NCBI RefSeq assembly: GCF_007997285.1
Contig: NZ_VORX01000002.1
Span: 62,001 to 126,000 of the forward strand
Direction: 5' to 3'
DNA from: Gelidibacter salicanalis
GTDB taxonomy: Bacteria; Bacteroidota; Bacteroidia; Flavobacteriales; Flavobacteriaceae
DNA length: 64,000 nt
Position numbers and translations under genes: made by a program. A model generated the notes under the pieces. That model did no database searches, had not been told where the DNA came from, and saw only the letters and a list, made by a program, of their open reading frames with translations. Each line of letters starts with the position of its first letter. Within the stretch, counting starts at the first letter, position 1. Below are positions 43,763 through 53,689 of the stretch, piece by piece.

Positions 43763-43789
43763 GGCTACAAATTAAACGATATTTAGCTT

Positions 43790-44431
43790 ATGGCAACTTA
43801 TTTTAAAACACAAAACTTAATTTGGGTCTTAGCGTTAACCCTGTTGACCACCAGTTTGAGTACAGCACAGAGGGCTGAGGAAAGATGGAAACTTCAGGCC
43901 AGTTTAGGACTTAATAATCCTATTGATGTTGATGATCGTGATGGCTATTTTTCAGAATATGTCAATTTTCCCACAATTAATTTGGGCGTACAACACATGT
44001 TTTCAAACAATTTAGGGGCAAAGCTTGATTTAGGCTACAACAGATCGAAGTCGGCGGATAGATCTAAAGAATTTAAATTGAATTACACCCGCATCAACGC
44101 ACAACTCGTTTATGATTTTAAAGACATCCTCAACTTTTTACCAGCTCCCATAGGTGCGGTAGGTCATGCGGGTCCGGGAATCAGTATGACCACACCTTTA
44201 GGCGCTGATACCAATAATACTTATACTTATCCAAATGTCTTGGGCGGATTGGAATTGCATTACAGAGTGTCAGAAACATTGTCGGTATTTGTAGATGGCT
44301 CTTATGCGCTCTCGCTTTCTGGAAAAGATAAATACAGGCCCGCTGTAGATGGCTATTCATTTAATGGCGATTTAATGTATGTGGCCATCGGGGTATCCGT
44401 ATCTTTGAGCGGATGCAACTATTGTTATTAG
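43790..44431 (+). CDS. Outer-membrane beta-barrel protein
   Basis: This 213-residue protein has a signal peptide (LALTLLTTSLSTAQ) and alternating beta strands in the pattern of small OprF/OmpA-type barrels (WKLQASLGLNNPIDVD, GAKLDLGYNRSKSAD, YVAIGVSVSLSG). It ends SGCNYCY rather than in a typical aromatic strand. A porin-like or adhesin role is possible. The next gene, ruvC, starts with no gap after it. Confidence 0.72.
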   Translation: MATYFKTQNLIWVLALTLLTTSLSTAQRAEERWKLQASLGLNNPIDVDDRDGYFSEYVNFPTINLGVQHMFSNNLGAKLDLGYNRSKSADRSKEFKLNYTRINAQLVYDFKDILNFLPAPIGAVGHAGPGISMTTPLGADTNNTYTYPNVLGGLELHYRVSETLSVFVDGSYALSLSGKDKYRPAVDGYSFNGDLMYVAIGVSVSLSGCNYCY

Positions 44432-44986
44432 ATGACTAAAGAACGAATTATTTTAGGGATAGATCCAGGAACCACTATTATGGGTTTCGGACTGATAAAA
44501 GTGGTAGGTAAATCCATGTCATTCCTTCAGATGAATGAGCTCGACCTCAAAAAATACGACGATCATTATTTAAAGTTAAAACTGATTTTTGAGCGTACCA
44601 TCGAGCTCATTGACACCCACCATCCCGATGAAATTGCCATTGAAGCGCCCTTTTTTGGTAAAAATGTACAAAGCATGCTGAAACTCGGCCGGGCGCAAGG
44701 TGTGGCGATGGCCGCTGGCTTAAGTCGGGAAATCCCCATCACCGAATATTCTCCAAAAAAGATAAAAATGGCCATTACCGGCAGCGGAAATGCGAGTAAA
44801 GAACAGGTTGCCAAAATGTTGCAAAGTGCCCTCGGATTAAAAACATTGCCTAAAAATCTTGATGCTACTGACGGATTGGCGGCAGCGGTTTGTCACCATT
44901 ACAACGAAGGTCGTGTGGAAATCGGGAAAAATTATACCGGTTGGGACGCGTTTGTGAAACAGAATGAAAGTAGGGTTAAGAAATAG
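44432..44986 (+). CDS. ruvC: Crossover junction endodeoxyribonuclease RuvC
   Basis: This 184-residue Holliday-junction resolvase has the catalytic residues in order: Asp11 in GIDPGT, Glu in AIEAPFF near 70, and Asp near the C-terminus in LDATDGLAAAVCHH. It acts with RuvAB in recombination. It begins exactly at the base after the stop of the outer-membrane protein gene. The sequence after it carries repeats and then a heptamer array. Confidence 0.95.
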   Translation: MTKERIILGIDPGTTIMGFGLIKVVGKSMSFLQMNELDLKKYDDHYLKLKLIFERTIELIDTHHPDEIAIEAPFFGKNVQSMLKLGRAQGVAMAAGLSREIPITEYSPKKIKMAITGSGNASKEQVAKMLQSALGLKTLPKNLDATDGLAAAVCHHYNEGRVEIGKNYTGWDAFVKQNESRVKK

Positions 44987-44988
44987 GC

Positions 44989-45020
44989 GGTTTCTGTTGT
45001 TTCAGGTTTCTGTTGTTTCA
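44989..45020 (+). repeat. Tandem 16-nt repeat, two copies
   Basis: GGTTTCTGTTGTTTCA occurs twice in tandem just after the ruvC stop codon, followed by a partial third GGTTTTAGG. Two copies are too few to say more. Confidence 0.7.
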
Positions 45021-45091
45021 GGTTTTAGGTTGATATGTTTTTAAAACTTTGAGAGCGTTTAAGAGGTTGTTCTGAGTTCATTTTTTATTTT

Positions 45092-45217
45092 CGTTATTCG
45101 TTATTCGTTATTCGTTATTCGTTATTCGTTATTCGTTATTCGTTATTCGTTATTCGTTATTCGTTATTCGTTATTCGTTATTCGTTATTCGTTATTCGTT
45201 ATTCGTTATTCGTTATT
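45092..45217 (+). repeat. Heptanucleotide array CGTTATT, 18 perfect copies
   Basis: The 7-nt unit CGTTATT is repeated 18 times without mismatch over 126 nt. The array ends 8 nt before the hemW start codon. Such an array is expected to vary in length by slippage. Confidence 0.97.
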
Positions 45218-45225
45218 CAAATTAA

Positions 45226-46371
45226 ATGTCCGGAATTTACATTCATATCCCTTTTTGCAAACAAGCCTGTCACTACTGCGATTTTCATTTTTCGACCTCT
45301 TTGAAGAAAAAGGACCTTTTAGTCAGTGCTCTGGTTAAAGAATTGGAATTGCGCAAAGGCGAATTTAAACATCAGGTCATCCAAACCATTTATTTTGGTG
45401 GTGGAACCCCTTCGTTATTGTCGATTGAAGAGTTAAGATTGTTGATTGAAGAAGTGTATAAGCATTACATAGTTGCCGCAAATCCTGAAATAACCCTGGA
45501 AGCCAATCCGGACGATTTATTAGATGATTCTTCCAAATCTATATTTAAGGCTTATAAAAGTATCGGCATCAACCGTCTCTCCATCGGCATTCAATCTTTT
45601 TTTGAAGAAGATTTAAAATTAATGAATCGCGCGCATAATTCAGAAGAAGCGAAAATATGTTTAGAAGAAGCGACTCAGTATTTTGATAATATTTCCATCG
45701 ATTTAATCTACGGAATTCCCGGAATGACTAGTAAACGATGGCTTCAGAATATAGAAACTGCATTGGCATTTAATATTCCGCACATCTCTAGTTATGCCTT
45801 AACGGTAGAACCTAAAACGGCTTTGGATACCTTCATTAAAAAAGGCCTTATAAAAAACGTTGATGATGATTTGGCGCAAGAGCAATTCCATATTCTAATT
45901 GAAAAATTAGAAGCGGCGGGATTTATACATTATGAACTTTCTAATTTTGGAAAGCCGGGATATTTCAGTAGAAACAATTCGGCGTACTGGCAAGGAAAAC
46001 GTTATTTAGGCATTGGTCCTTCAGCACATTCTTTTGATGGCGAACACCGTGGTTGGAATGTTCGGAACAATACGAAATACATCAATGCATTAGAGCAAAA
46101 CGTTGTGCCTATTGAGACAGAAACCCTCTCCACAACTGACAAGTACAACGAGTATGTGATGACGGGCTTACGGACCATTTGGGGCGTTTCATTAGAAAAA
46201 GTGGAAACTGATTTTGGACTGGGCTACAAAAAATACCTTTTGGAGCAGTCACAAAAACATATTCTTGAACATTTATTGTATCTTGAGGATGACAAATTAC
46301 TGGTCACCACCAAGGGTAAATTCCTGAGTGACGGTATTGCCTCTGATCTATTTAAAATTAATGCATCTTGA
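45226..46371 (+). CDS. hemW: HemW, radical SAM haem chaperone
   Basis: This 381-residue protein has the radical SAM cluster CxxxCxxC at Cys11, Cys15 and Cys18 (IPFCKQACHYCDF), IYFGGGTPSLL near 60 and the HemW-type C-terminus. HemW binds haem and helps load it into respiratory proteins; it is not a coproporphyrinogen oxidase. The heptamer array lies right before its start codon. The cyclase gene begins with TTG overlapping its stop. Confidence 0.92.
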   Translation: MSGIYIHIPFCKQACHYCDFHFSTSLKKKDLLVSALVKELELRKGEFKHQVIQTIYFGGGTPSLLSIEELRLLIEEVYKHYIVAANPEITLEANPDDLLDDSSKSIFKAYKSIGINRLSIGIQSFFEEDLKLMNRAHNSEEAKICLEEATQYFDNISIDLIYGIPGMTSKRWLQNIETALAFNIPHISSYALTVEPKTALDTFIKKGLIKNVDDDLAQEQFHILIEKLEAAGFIHYELSNFGKPGYFSRNNSAYWQGKRYLGIGPSAHSFDGEHRGWNVRNNTKYINALEQNVVPIETETLSTTDKYNEYVMTGLRTIWGVSLEKVETDFGLGYKKYLLEQSQKHILEHLLYLEDDKLLVTTKGKFLSDGIASDLFKINAS

Positions 46372-47117
46372 AAACAACCATTACCCACCATTCCAAAACA
46401 TTCCAGATAGACCTGTCACAACCACTCGATATTTCCATTCCGCTGCGCGCGGAAAAGGACAACGTCAATGCGTGGTATATTGGGCCGCCTACGATTGAAC
46501 CGGTAAAAAATGAAGATTGGATTGGAAGCGTCAAATCGGGGGCTGATGTCAATTTTAATAATATTTACTTTAATCCGCACGCACACGGCACGCACACAGA
46601 GTGCATTGGACACATCACCGAAGAATTCCACTCCATCAATAACAATTTAAAGCAGTTTATCTTTACGGCGGAATTGATATCTGTAGCTCCTGAAAATTAT
46701 TTTAAGGATACGGTCATCTCTAAAAAACAAATTGAATCGTTGTTGAAAGGGCAAACTCCTGAAGCATTGGTCATCCGCACCCTGCCAAATACCAAAGACA
46801 AAAGAAGCAGGCAGTATTCTGAAAGCAATTGGACTTACCTAACGGAAGAAGCGATGGTGTTCCTCAGAGAATTAGGTGTTCAGCATGTGTTGATAGATTT
46901 ACCAAGTGTAGACCGCGAGCACGATGGTGGAAAATTACTCGCGCACAAAGCCTTTTGGGATTATGATGGCGAACGTCGTATGCACTGTACTATAACCGAG
47001 TTCATCTATGTAAAGAATAAGATAAAGGATGGTAGTTATATGTTAAATCTACAAATTGCACCATTTGAGAATGATGCAACACCTAGTAAGCCGATACTTT
47101 ATGAAGTTATAGGGTAA
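46368..47117 (+). CDS. Cyclase family protein, kynurenine formamidase-like
   Basis: This 249-residue metal-dependent hydrolase has the signature HAHGTHTECIGHI near residue 68 (HxGTHxDxxxH with D to E), and TVISKKQIESLL and IDLPSVDREHDGGKLLAHKAFW in the second half. The family splits formyl-kynurenine or related lactones and amides. No other tryptophan genes are near. It starts with TTG in a 4-nt overlap with hemW, so they are co-transcribed. Confidence 0.85.
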   Translation: MKTTITHHSKTFQIDLSQPLDISIPLRAEKDNVNAWYIGPPTIEPVKNEDWIGSVKSGADVNFNNIYFNPHAHGTHTECIGHITEEFHSINNNLKQFIFTAELISVAPENYFKDTVISKKQIESLLKGQTPEALVIRTLPNTKDKRSRQYSESNWTYLTEEAMVFLRELGVQHVLIDLPSVDREHDGGKLLAHKAFWDYDGERRMHCTITEFIYVKNKIKDGSYMLNLQIAPFENDATPSKPILYEVIG

Positions 47118-47347
47118 GTTGAATTGTCAATCTTCAAAGTTCATCGAGACTCATTTCGTAAGTAATCCGACGTGATTTAAAACAGTCTCCCTTACATGTA
47201 ATTTTATTTTATAGTATATTTATATGTTAACCGACTCGTTTCTATGAGGATAGCTTGATTCTATATTGCTTTAATCGCTTAAATTTTGTTGACTAAATTA
47301 GTATTGATAGGCTAATACTTTATGCAAACTGGTGTGAATCACATCAA

Positions 47348-50300
47348 ATGAATACGCCATTACATATAAAAAGGTTCCATACGTTTTGTGCTTATGTTAT
47401 GGTATGCGCTTTTAGTGTAGTTCAGGTATTTGGCCAATCTCACGTTTCATTTAGGCAACTATCAGTTAATGATGGTCTTTCTCAAAATAGTGTGATCTCG
47501 GTTACGCAAGACAGTATTGGCTATTTGTGGTTAGCAACACAGGATGGTCTCAATAAGTTTGACGGTAATAAATTTGATGTTTATAAATCGCTTTTTGTAG
47601 ATATTACCCGACCTAATTATAGTTATTTAGGGCAAGTATATACGGATAGAAGAGGTAATATTATTAGCATTCCTATTTCCAAAAAACCTCAGATTTATAA
47701 TCGTCAGGAGCAGCGTTTTATGCCCTTTACTGATTTGGAAGATGTGAGTGTCGTCTTTCAGGATAGCAAAAACAGCTATTGGTTTGGCACTTATGAATCT
47801 GGCCTGTACAGAAAAGGCGAAAGCACTACACAATTGGTGCTTTCTGCCGAGAGGATCAAGACGGTTTTTTCTATCACCGAGGATGTTGATGGAACCATTT
47901 GGGTGTCGAGTCTCGGGAAAATTATGAGCATTGATTCTTCCGATAATAGATCAACATTTTATCCAGATAATAATCTCCAGTCAACCGTTAATTATAGCAA
48001 ACTCATTAGTGATGCTCAAGGGACGCTTTGGCTAGGAACTTACGGTAACGGGTTGTGGCTTAAGCACCCTCATGAAAACACTTTTAAACGTGCAATTTTC
48101 CCTGAATCTGAGTTGGCTGCACTGCCTAATGATTTAAATATTTTGGCGATGCATTTGGATAAAAAAAACCGATTGTGGGTGGGCACTTTTGGGGATGGTC
48201 TTTATAAAATCAGATTAAGCACTAATGAAATTCTACATTATCAGGTGCGAAAACACAATCCGAGGGCCATTCATTACAATGATATATTGTGCATTTATGA
48301 AGATTATACAGGGACACTTTGGTTTGGGACCGATGGAGCCGGCGTTAGCTTTTACGATGAATATCTCGAAAAATTTAATTACACTAACAACAGTCAAACG
48401 CCAGAGGGTATCAATATTGACTTGGTTAGGGCAATAACAGTTGATGCGGAAAATAACGTTTGGATCGGTACCAGTGGAAAAGGATTATCCCGATACACGC
48501 CCAAAACAAATGCCTGGAAAACCTATACTGCATCCAAAAATGGATTGACCAGTAATAGGATTGTCAGTTTATTTTTGGATGATGATGAAGCGCTGTGGAT
48601 TGGGACACAGGATGGAGGCTTAAATATTTTGGAACCTAATGGGCAACTGCAACACTATCACAAAAATTCTAAAATTCAAATGCCCTCAGAAACCATTTGG
48701 AGTATTGTTAAGGATGATGCACAACATATTTGGCTTTCAACCCGAGATCACGGACTTATATTATTTGATAAAAATCTAGGTGTTTTAAAGCAATTTGGCA
48801 TTTCAAATGGCTTGCCAACCAATACGATTAGAATCACCATCCAAGGCGAGAAAGATCAACTTTTTATAGGCACGGAAGAGAATGGGTTGTATGCCCTAGA
48901 TACCAAAACTGACAAGATTACCAATGTTTTAAAGGAATTTAAAGTTACCGATAAGAGTGGGTTTAACAAAATAAAATCACTCTACTTTGATGGGCAAAAT
49001 CTATTATGGGTAGGTACAAATGGTGATGGTTTATTGCGGTTCGATTTTAAAAATAAAACATTTAAGAACTATACCAGCACAGACGGCTTGCCAAATAATG
49101 TCATTTATGCTATCCTCCCGGATGCAGCGCATAATTTGTGGCTCAGCTCTAATCGAGGGATCAGCATGATTGTGCCACCAAAAGATGTTAATAAGGCTCC
49201 GGAAATCGTAAACTATGACAATTATGATGGTTTGGCCACTGAATTTAATACAGGTGCCTATTTTAAAGCAACTGATAATACCCTCTATTTTGGAGGATTG
49301 GAAGGCTATTATTGGTTTAATCCCGCAGATATATTAAAGAACGAGGTGATCCCGAAAACGGTGATTACCGGATTTGAGGTTTATAATAAACCATTCCCTT
49401 TGGTAAAAAATACAAGATTAAATTACAAACAGAATACGGTAAGTTTTATTTTTTCGAGTTTACAGTTTTCTCTTCCAAAAAAGCACAATTATACCTATAA
49501 ATTAGAAAACCATGACGAGGCTTGGATAGATTCTAAAAACGCTAATAGTGTCAGATACACGAATTTGCCTTCAGGAAATTATACATTTTTGGTAAAATCG
49601 AGCAATTATGATGGCGTATGGAATGAAACTCCTGAAAGTTTTTCCTTTACAATTTTAAGACCTTGGTATTTGAGCAACTGGATGTTTGTGTTTTACGCTT
49701 TATTTACTATGGGGTTGGTAGTATTAACTTACTATTATTTTAAATGGCGTTGGAAAATGACTTTAGACTTAAAACATGAGAAGGAGGAGTCTGTGCGGTT
49801 AAAGCGATTAGATGAATATAAAACGAAACTTTATACCAATTTAGCCCATGAATTTAGATCGCCTTTGACTCTGATTTCAGCACCGGTTAAAAAGCAATTG
49901 CTGAACAGTGAGTTAAACCCAGCCTCAAAAAATGATTTGCAATTAGTGGAGCGCAACACCAATCAGCTCTTGAATTTAGTGGATCAGCTTTTAGAATTAT
50001 CGAAATTGGAATCCGGCAATCTGCGATTGAAAGTGAAGCAAAAAGATTTAGGTTTACATTTAAAATTACTTACGGAATCCTTTGAGTTTTTAGCTGAGCA
50101 ACATGATTTACAACTCACAGCCTCCATACCTGATATTGGCGACGCTTGGTTTGATCCGGAGATTGTGGAGAAAATTGTGAATAATCTGTTTTCCAATGCT
50201 ATTAAATACACGTCCAAAGGTGGAAACATTTCTTTTAAAGTTGAAATTGAAGATTCTAAGAAGGTGCATATGACCTTCATTAACGCGATTGACGGCATTG

Positions 50301-51325
50301 TTGAAGAAAACATATCGAAAATATTCAACCGATTTTACCAAATTAATGATACTTCAGAAGGGTCAGGGATAGGTCTCTCTTTGGTGAAAGAGCTCATTAC
50401 CTTATCTCATGGTATCATTGAGGCGTCATATTTAGGCACTACTAAAATGAAGTTTGTGGTGAAGCTGCCAATTGTGCGAAGTGCATTTTTAGAAGCAGAA
50501 ATTGATACTTCAACTTCTTATAAAGCTGAAATTCCAGCTATAGAAATAGAGGAGGCTAGCACTGACAATGGCTCAAAACCAATTGCTTTAATTGTAGATG
50601 ATCATCGGGACATCAGAACATTTATTAAATCATTATTAGTACAAGACTTTAAAGTGATTGAGGCCAAAAACGGATTGGATGGCATAACAAAAGCCCTGAA
50701 AGTCATCCCTGACATCATCATTTCAGACGTGATGATGCCCGTAACCAATGGTTATGAATTGTGTAAAACTTTAAAACAGGACGAAAAAACTTCCCATATT
50801 CCCATTATTCTACTCACAGGAAAAATTGAAGAATCTGACGAAATATTAGGCTTAAACACAGGGGCTGACGATTATATCACCAAACCCTTTAATCCGCAAG
50901 CATTCCAAATTAAAGTCTATAATATTATTGAAAATAGAAATATACGACACAAACGCTACCAGCAAAATGATCAATTCAGGCCAAAAGAAATTGCCGTAAC
51001 GTCAGCCGATGAGGTTTTTTTACAGAAAGTACAGTTGGTTTTAGACCAACATTTAAATGACCCTGAATTTAATGCGGAATCGTTTAGCAAATATGTGGGG
51101 ATGAGCAGAATGCAATTGCATCGGAAAATGTTAGCCTTTACGGGACTTTCTACATCTAATTTTATACGATCGCAACGCTTAAAACAAGCAGCGGCTATAT
51201 TACAATCTTCCCAATATACCATTAATGAAGTGGCCTATATGGTGGGTTTCAGTACGCCTTCTTACTTCATTAAATGTTTTAAAGAAACGTATGGTAAAAC
51301 ACCTCAGGAATACCAGCACCAATAG
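47348..51325 (+). CDS. Hybrid two-component sensor and AraC regulator (HTCS)
   Basis: This 1325-residue protein has a signal peptide (residues 1-29), about 14 two-component-regulator propeller repeats (30-690, with VSFRQLSVNDGLSQNSVISV at the start), a Y_Y_Y domain (about 700-770), and one transmembrane helix (about 780-803). The cytosolic part has HisKA (His near 834 in LAHEFRSPLTL), HATPase, a receiver (Asp near 1127 in SDVMMPVTNG) and an AraC HTH at the end (about 1225-1322). HTCS proteins sense breakdown sugars and switch on SusCD clusters. No SusCD gene follows here; OmpA and lipoprotein genes do. Confidence 0.95.
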   Translation: MNTPLHIKRFHTFCAYVMVCAFSVVQVFGQSHVSFRQLSVNDGLSQNSVISVTQDSIGYLWLATQDGLNKFDGNKFDVYKSLFVDITRPNYSYLGQVYTDRRGNIISIPISKKPQIYNRQEQRFMPFTDLEDVSVVFQDSKNSYWFGTYESGLYRKGESTTQLVLSAERIKTVFSITEDVDGTIWVSSLGKIMSIDSSDNRSTFYPDNNLQSTVNYSKLISDAQGTLWLGTYGNGLWLKHPHENTFKRAIFPESELAALPNDLNILAMHLDKKNRLWVGTFGDGLYKIRLSTNEILHYQVRKHNPRAIHYNDILCIYEDYTGTLWFGTDGAGVSFYDEYLEKFNYTNNSQTPEGINIDLVRAITVDAENNVWIGTSGKGLSRYTPKTNAWKTYTASKNGLTSNRIVSLFLDDDEALWIGTQDGGLNILEPNGQLQHYHKNSKIQMPSETIWSIVKDDAQHIWLSTRDHGLILFDKNLGVLKQFGISNGLPTNTIRITIQGEKDQLFIGTEENGLYALDTKTDKITNVLKEFKVTDKSGFNKIKSLYFDGQNLLWVGTNGDGLLRFDFKNKTFKNYTSTDGLPNNVIYAILPDAAHNLWLSSNRGISMIVPPKDVNKAPEIVNYDNYDGLATEFNTGAYFKATDNTLYFGGLEGYYWFNPADILKNEVIPKTVITGFEVYNKPFPLVKNTRLNYKQNTVSFIFSSLQFSLPKKHNYTYKLENHDEAWIDSKNANSVRYTNLPSGNYTFLVKSSNYDGVWNETPESFSFTILRPWYLSNWMFVFYALFTMGLVVLTYYYFKWRWKMTLDLKHEKEESVRLKRLDEYKTKLYTNLAHEFRSPLTLISAPVKKQLLNSELNPASKNDLQLVERNTNQLLNLVDQLLELSKLESGNLRLKVKQKDLGLHLKLLTESFEFLAEQHDLQLTASIPDIGDAWFDPEIVEKIVNNLFSNAIKYTSKGGNISFKVEIEDSKKVHMTFINAIDGIVEENISKIFNRFYQINDTSEGSGIGLSLVKELITLSHGIIEASYLGTTKMKFVVKLPIVRSAFLEAEIDTSTSYKAEIPAIEIEEASTDNGSKPIALIVDDHRDIRTFIKSLLVQDFKVIEAKNGLDGITKALKVIPDIIISDVMMPVTNGYELCKTLKQDEKTSHIPIILLTGKIEESDEILGLNTGADDYITKPFNPQAFQIKVYNIIENRNIRHKRYQQNDQFRPKEIAVTSADEVFLQKVQLVLDQHLNDPEFNAESFSKYVGMSRMQLHRKMLAFTGLSTSNFIRSQRLKQAAAILQSSQYTINEVAYMVGFSTPSYFIKCFKETYGKTPQEYQHQ

Positions 51326-51463
51326 CATTCTGCTCTCATTTTAGTGGCCATGTTACAATAGTTCTACAACTTGTTACATATTACCTATCCATTCTATAAT
51401 TACAACCTTAATTTTGTTTTAGCACTGATACACAGTGTGATATGAATTGTAAAATTAGGCGTT

Positions 51464-52746
51464 ATGAAAACCAAATATGTCATCAAATCATTAGTCATTT
51501 TGTTGTTAGTATATCAATCTGCGCAAGCTCATGTCAAAAAAAAGTTGAGCTCCTATTAGATCAGATACCCACAGTACAAAAAACTGGAGCGGAAACCTCT
51601 CAAACTTCGGATTCCATTTATGTGGATGCAACTCGTAAAATGGACAACAATGCATCTTCTAACCGAAGTTATGATAAAGGAAAAAGCGGCACGGCTGCGG
51701 ACGCTCTAAAACCGTCTAGTGTAAAACAAGAATTTGGAGTATATAGCAAGTTCACATTTATTCCGGGAAATAAGCTGATATTTTATGACGATTTTGAGAA
51801 GGATGCCATTGGCGATTTTCCCGCACATTGGGAAACTGGAGGCTCGGGGGAGGTTGTAAAAATTAGTGGCTCTGAAAATAAATGGCTGTCCATCGTAAGA
51901 CGGTCTGGCTATTTACCGAGTATGGAACAAACGCTTCCTGAAAATTACACGATAGAGTTTGATTTGATTACCAATGGCTACACTAAAGATAGTAAAAGCA
52001 GTAAGCTCGCATTTCTATTCATTAGCAAAAAATCTTACGCCGGAGGCAGTGGCGGGACCTTAGCGGACGTGGAACTCTTATTATCCCGCAACGGTTTTAA
52101 TGTGAGAAATGTTTCAAATTTTGGTGGTGAAGTTGCGGTGAGAGTGGCGAATAGTATCGATAGAGAATTTCCAGAATATTTAAATAACACGGTACATATA
52201 TCTATGGCGGTTAATAAGAAGCGATTGCGGATGTGGGTAAATCAAGAAAAGTTGGTGGATTCTCCCAATTTGATTCAGGCCAACATTGGCAAATATTTTA
52301 TTGTTGAAGCAATGGATGTTTTACCTGAGCAAGGACATTTTGTGGGAATTTCCAATTTTAGGATCGCTGAGTCTACTAACGATTTACGCTCGCAACTTTT
52401 AAAGGACGGAAAGTTTAGCACCACAGGCATTTATTTTGATACGGCGGCCGCTAAGGTTAAAAGACAATCCTACGGTTTACTGTCAGATATCGCTACTATA
52501 CTTCGCGACAATTCTGAGGTCAGCTTAAAAATCGTGGGGCATACGGACAATCAGGGAGATGAAGCCTACAATCAAACCCTTTCAGAACAAAGAGCAGCAG
52601 CCATGAGAGATATCCTGGTCAACGAATTCGGAATTGCGGAAGTACGCTTGCAGTTCACTGGGAAAGGTGAATCTGACCCGCTAGCAGATAATGCTACTGA
52701 AAATGGAAAGGCAAATAATAGAAGGGTGGAATTTGTCAAAATTTAA
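51464..52746 (+). CDS. OmpA-family outer-membrane protein, frameshift at an A8 site
   Basis: The C-terminal part (last 110 residues) is an OmpA peptidoglycan-binding domain with GIYFDTAAAKVKRQS and GHTDNQGDEAYNQTLSEQRA. Before it is a laminin-like beta domain. The natural start is the Met at 51464, which opens a signal peptide MKTKYVIKSLVILLLVYQ very like that of the next gene (MKAKYVYTTIVVFLLMFQ). That frame stops at 51557 unless the ribosome slips -1 at A_AAA_AAG (51538-51544), or one A is added. A frame from 51442 reads through but lacks a good signal peptide. Confidence 0.8.
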
Positions 52747-52781
52747 AGTACAAAAATAAGAAATTTTAAAAACTAGAAATT

Positions 52782-53597
52782 ATGAAAGCTAAATATGTAT
52801 ACACCACAATCGTCGTTTTTTTGTTAATGTTTCAATCTGCAGAAGCTCAATTTCTGAAAAAACTCAAGAAGCGAGTAGAACAAAAAGTCGAAAATGCGGT
52901 CATTGAGAAAACGGCCAATAAAGCTGCAGAAAAAGCAACAAAATCAATGGATAAGGTTTTTGAAGGCAATCCTTTGGGCGGTCTTGGCGGTGGAAAGAAG
53001 GGAGATCCATCGTTGGTTGCAGATACCTATGATTTTACATGGAAATATTCTCTAAAAATGAGTACCAAAGATGGAGAAATCGTTTTTGATTATTTTCTGA
53101 AACCTGGGGCAAGTTATTTCGGATTCACTTCAGCAATGATGACAGATATATTTACCGTGATGGATAATACAAAGAAAATTACTGCTATGTATATGAAGTC
53201 TGACAACAATAATAATATAGGCATGGTAACCCAAATGCCTGACGTTATTGATTTGGAGGATGTCAAGGATATATCGGCGGAATTCTCTTATGAATCCCTG
53301 CCTGATAAAACCGTCAACGGATTCCATTGTAAAGGCGTAAAAGCGACAAGTTCTGAATATGAAATGGTCATGTATTTTACGAATGAGGCAGAGGTGAGTT
53401 TTGACGATATCTACAGAAATAGTAATGCTAAAATTCCTATACAGCTCAAAGATTATTTTGATCCCAATGACAAGGTGCTCATGATATCCATGGATATGAC
53501 TGACCTGAAAAGCAAAAAGAACAGTGCTACTATGGAGTGTATTGGATTGGAAGAAGTGAAATTCAGCATCCATAAGTCAGACTATAAATTTATGTAA
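52782..53597 (+). CDS. DUF4412 domain-containing secreted protein
   Basis: This 271-residue protein has a signal peptide (VVFLLMFQSAEAQ, cleavage near residue 23), a lysine-rich linker, a Gly-rich patch (GGLGGGKKG), and a DUF4412-type domain (GEIVFDYFLKPGASYFGF, YFTNEAEV). DUF4412 is a Bacteroidota family of unknown function. Its N-terminus is nearly the same as that hidden in the OmpA gene upstream. It probably belongs to one secreted-protein operon below the HTCS gene. Confidence 0.82.
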   Translation: MKAKYVYTTIVVFLLMFQSAEAQFLKKLKKRVEQKVENAVIEKTANKAAEKATKSMDKVFEGNPLGGLGGGKKGDPSLVADTYDFTWKYSLKMSTKDGEIVFDYFLKPGASYFGFTSAMMTDIFTVMDNTKKITAMYMKSDNNNNIGMVTQMPDVIDLEDVKDISAEFSYESLPDKTVNGFHCKGVKATSSEYEMVMYFTNEAEVSFDDIYRNSNAKIPIQLKDYFDPNDKVLMISMDMTDLKSKKNSATMECIGLEEVKFSIHKSDYKFM

Positions 53598-53689
53598 CAA
53601 AAGTCATCCTCTTTGCAATTTCTGAGGCCCTGTGATTGTAGCTAAATGATAAACTTCCTTAGCTCGAAATTTTGTAAAAAATCAAAATC

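Noticed and set aside
45092-45217. CRISPR-like array
   Set aside because: The units are 7 nt with no spacers and no cas gene is near; it is a simple tandem repeat.
51442-51463. Start of the OmpA gene at 51442
   Set aside because: It reads through, but the N-terminus is not a proper signal peptide, and the neighbour gene shows the signal sequence that lies in the other frame.
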